A DNA stretch of 64,000 bases from Limnohabitans sp. INBF002 (GTDB lineage Bacteria > Pseudomonadota > Gammaproteobacteria > Burkholderiales > Burkholderiaceae_C), in assembly GCF_027924905.1 (NCBI RefSeq), contig NZ_AP027055.1, positions 1,798,001 to 1,862,000 of the forward strand, in the 5' to 3' direction. How positions within the stretch are numbered: position 1 is the first letter of the stretch; every line of letters starts with the position of its first letter. The notes beneath the pieces are model-generated. The model worked only from the letters and a program-made list of their open reading frames with translations, made no database searches and was not told where the DNA came from. Position numbers and translations under genes: made by a program. Below are positions 63,198 to 64,000 of this stretch, one piece after another.

Positions 63198-63258
63198 TAA
63201 AATCTCATGTCAACGGCTCAACCTTCGTTGGGTCGTTTTTTATTTTGGAGTTGACATG
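63198..63258 (+). promoter_or_regulatory. argD promoter and structured leader
   Basis: -10 candidate TAAAAT (63198-63203). A terminator-like hairpin follows: ACGGCTCAA (63213-63221), loop CCTTCG, TTGGGTCGT (63228-63236), then TTTTTATTTT. In addition CATGTCAAC (63206-63214) is perfectly complementary to GTTGACATG (63250-63258), which contains the argD start codon; the ribosome-binding GGAG is in between. The leader could thus hide its own start. Confidence 0.55.
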
Positions 63259-64000
63259 ACCACGCCTGCCGCATCCCCCCATTGCATGAACACCTACGGC
63301 CGTTTGCCCGTGGCTTTATCGCATGGCAAAGGATTGCGTGTGTGGGACACCAACGGCAAGGCCTACCTTGACGCCTTGGCTGGCATTGCCGTCAACACCT
63401 TGGGCCACGCCCACCCCCAGCTCACCCCTGCCTTGCAAGACCAGGTGGGCAAGATGATCCACAGCTGCAACTACTACCACATCCCCCTGCAAGAAGCACT
63501 GGCAGCCAAGTTGGTCGAGTTGTCGGGCATGACCAATGTCTTCTTCTGCAACAGCGGTTTGGAAGCCAACGAAGCAGCCCTCAAACTGGCACGCAAGTTT
63601 GGCCACATGAAGGGCATTGAGAAGCCTGAAATCGTGGTTTACGAAAAAGCCTTTCATGGCCGTTCGTTGGCGACCCTCGCGGCCACCGGCAACGAAAAAA
63701 TCAAAGAAGGCTTTGGCCCCATGATGGAGGGGTACATCCGCGTGCCCGTCAACAACATCGAGGCCTTGAAAAAAGCCACCGAAGGCAACCCCAATGTGGC
63801 AGCCGTGTTCTTTGAAACCATTCAAGGTGAAGGTGGCGTCAAGCCTATGAATACGGACTACCTCCAACAAGTCCGCCAACTCTGCGACGAACGCGATTGG
63901 CTTTTGATGATTGACGAAGTGCAATGCGGCATGGGCCGCACCGGCAAATGGTTTGCACACCAATGGTCAGGCATCGTGCCTGACGTGATGCCCTTGGCCA
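63256..64000 (+). CDS. argD: Acetylornithine/aspartate aminotransferase family protein (partial)
   Basis: The first 248 residues; the gene leaves at the right edge. Class III PLP aminotransferase: MNTYGRLPVALSHGKGLRVW, GIAVNTLGHAHP, FFCNSGLEANEAALKLARKF, FHGRSLATLAATG and the PLP-binding Asp in LLMIDEVQCGMGRTGKW. The catalytic lysine lies beyond the window. Acetylornithine aminotransferase is the best fit from length to motif spacing and the neighbouring DUF3579 gene. GGAG precedes the ATG by 5 bases. Confidence 0.92.
   Translation, partial: MTTPAASPHCMNTYGRLPVALSHGKGLRVWDTNGKAYLDALAGIAVNTLGHAHPQLTPALQDQVGKMIHSCNYYHIPLQEALAAKLVELSGMTNVFFCNSGLEANEAALKLARKFGHMKGIEKPEIVVYEKAFHGRSLATLAATGNEKIKEGFGPMMEGYIRVPVNNIEALKKATEGNPNVAAVFFETIQGEGGVKPMNTDYLQQVRQLCDERDWLLMIDEVQCGMGRTGKWFAHQWSGIVPDVMPLA

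Overview
The window is a stretch of chromosome from a betaproteobacterium of the order Burkholderiales, most likely family Comamonadaceae (Limnohabitans/Rhodoferax/Acidovorax-like). The evidence is the gene order (pheA-tyrA-aroA/cmk-rpsA-ihfB-lapA-lapB-rfaE1-hldD; thrB next to a BPSS1780-type membrane protein; rpsP-rimM-trmD-rplS; purM divergent from an AI-2E permease-hda-HAD-pcnB-folK run; rpsT-DUF3579-argD), the Burkholderiales-type S20 and the MobA/MobR pair. Species assignment is inference. The DNA is moderately GC-rich, densely coding and uniform. I see no rRNA, tRNA, insertion sequence, prophage or CRISPR array.

Layout. 1-9.2 kb: a plus-strand superoperon for aromatic amino acids, ribosomal protein S1, IHF-beta, LPS control (LapA/LapB) and heptose synthesis (RfaE1, HldD), ending in a ComEA-like protein. 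9.2-16.9 kb: accessory uptake, namely a tungstate ABC transporter (tupBCA) with a divergent ModE-like regulator, and a TRAP transporter whose solute-binding protein is convergent. 17-20.1 kb: isoprenoid start (dxs, ispA) with xseB. 20.2-27.2 kb: catabolic and transport genes (Rieske oxygenase, EamA exporter, sulfurtransferase, ZIP transporter, 3-hydroxybenzoate 4-hydroxylase with its MarR regulator, LysE exporter). 27.2-35.7 kb: polA, a highly structured 417-bp gap, thrB, uvrD, guaC. 35.8-38.8 kb: a TonB receptor coupled to an alpha/beta hydrolase. 38.9-44.7 kb: minCDE, small proteins, a DEAD-box helicase. 45-51.6 kb: orn, an M48 protease, rsgA, a CbiB-like gene, a Nudix gene and rpsP-rimM-trmD-rplS. 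51.7-64 kb: phosphate transport (pit/DUF47), folK-pcnB-HAD-hda, purM, murJ, rpsT and the start of argD.

Most genes are housekeeping. The observation I rank highest is not a gene: between polA and thrB two ~97-bp repeats lie in inverted orientation, each with a perfect hairpin whose stem sequence differs between copies (14 and 18 bp) while the loop and outer flanks are conserved. A second theme is transcript 5' ends. Several genes (Rieske oxygenase, guaC, DEAD-box helicase, argD) have a hairpin followed by Ts within about 10 nt of the inferred start, and the argD leader can also pair its 5' end with its own start codon. Four other genes (polA, uvrD, a TM2-domain gene, murJ) have no Shine-Dalgarno and a -10-like hexamer 6-8 nt before the start codon, suggesting leaderless mRNAs. 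All starts, promoters and RNA structures were read by eye.
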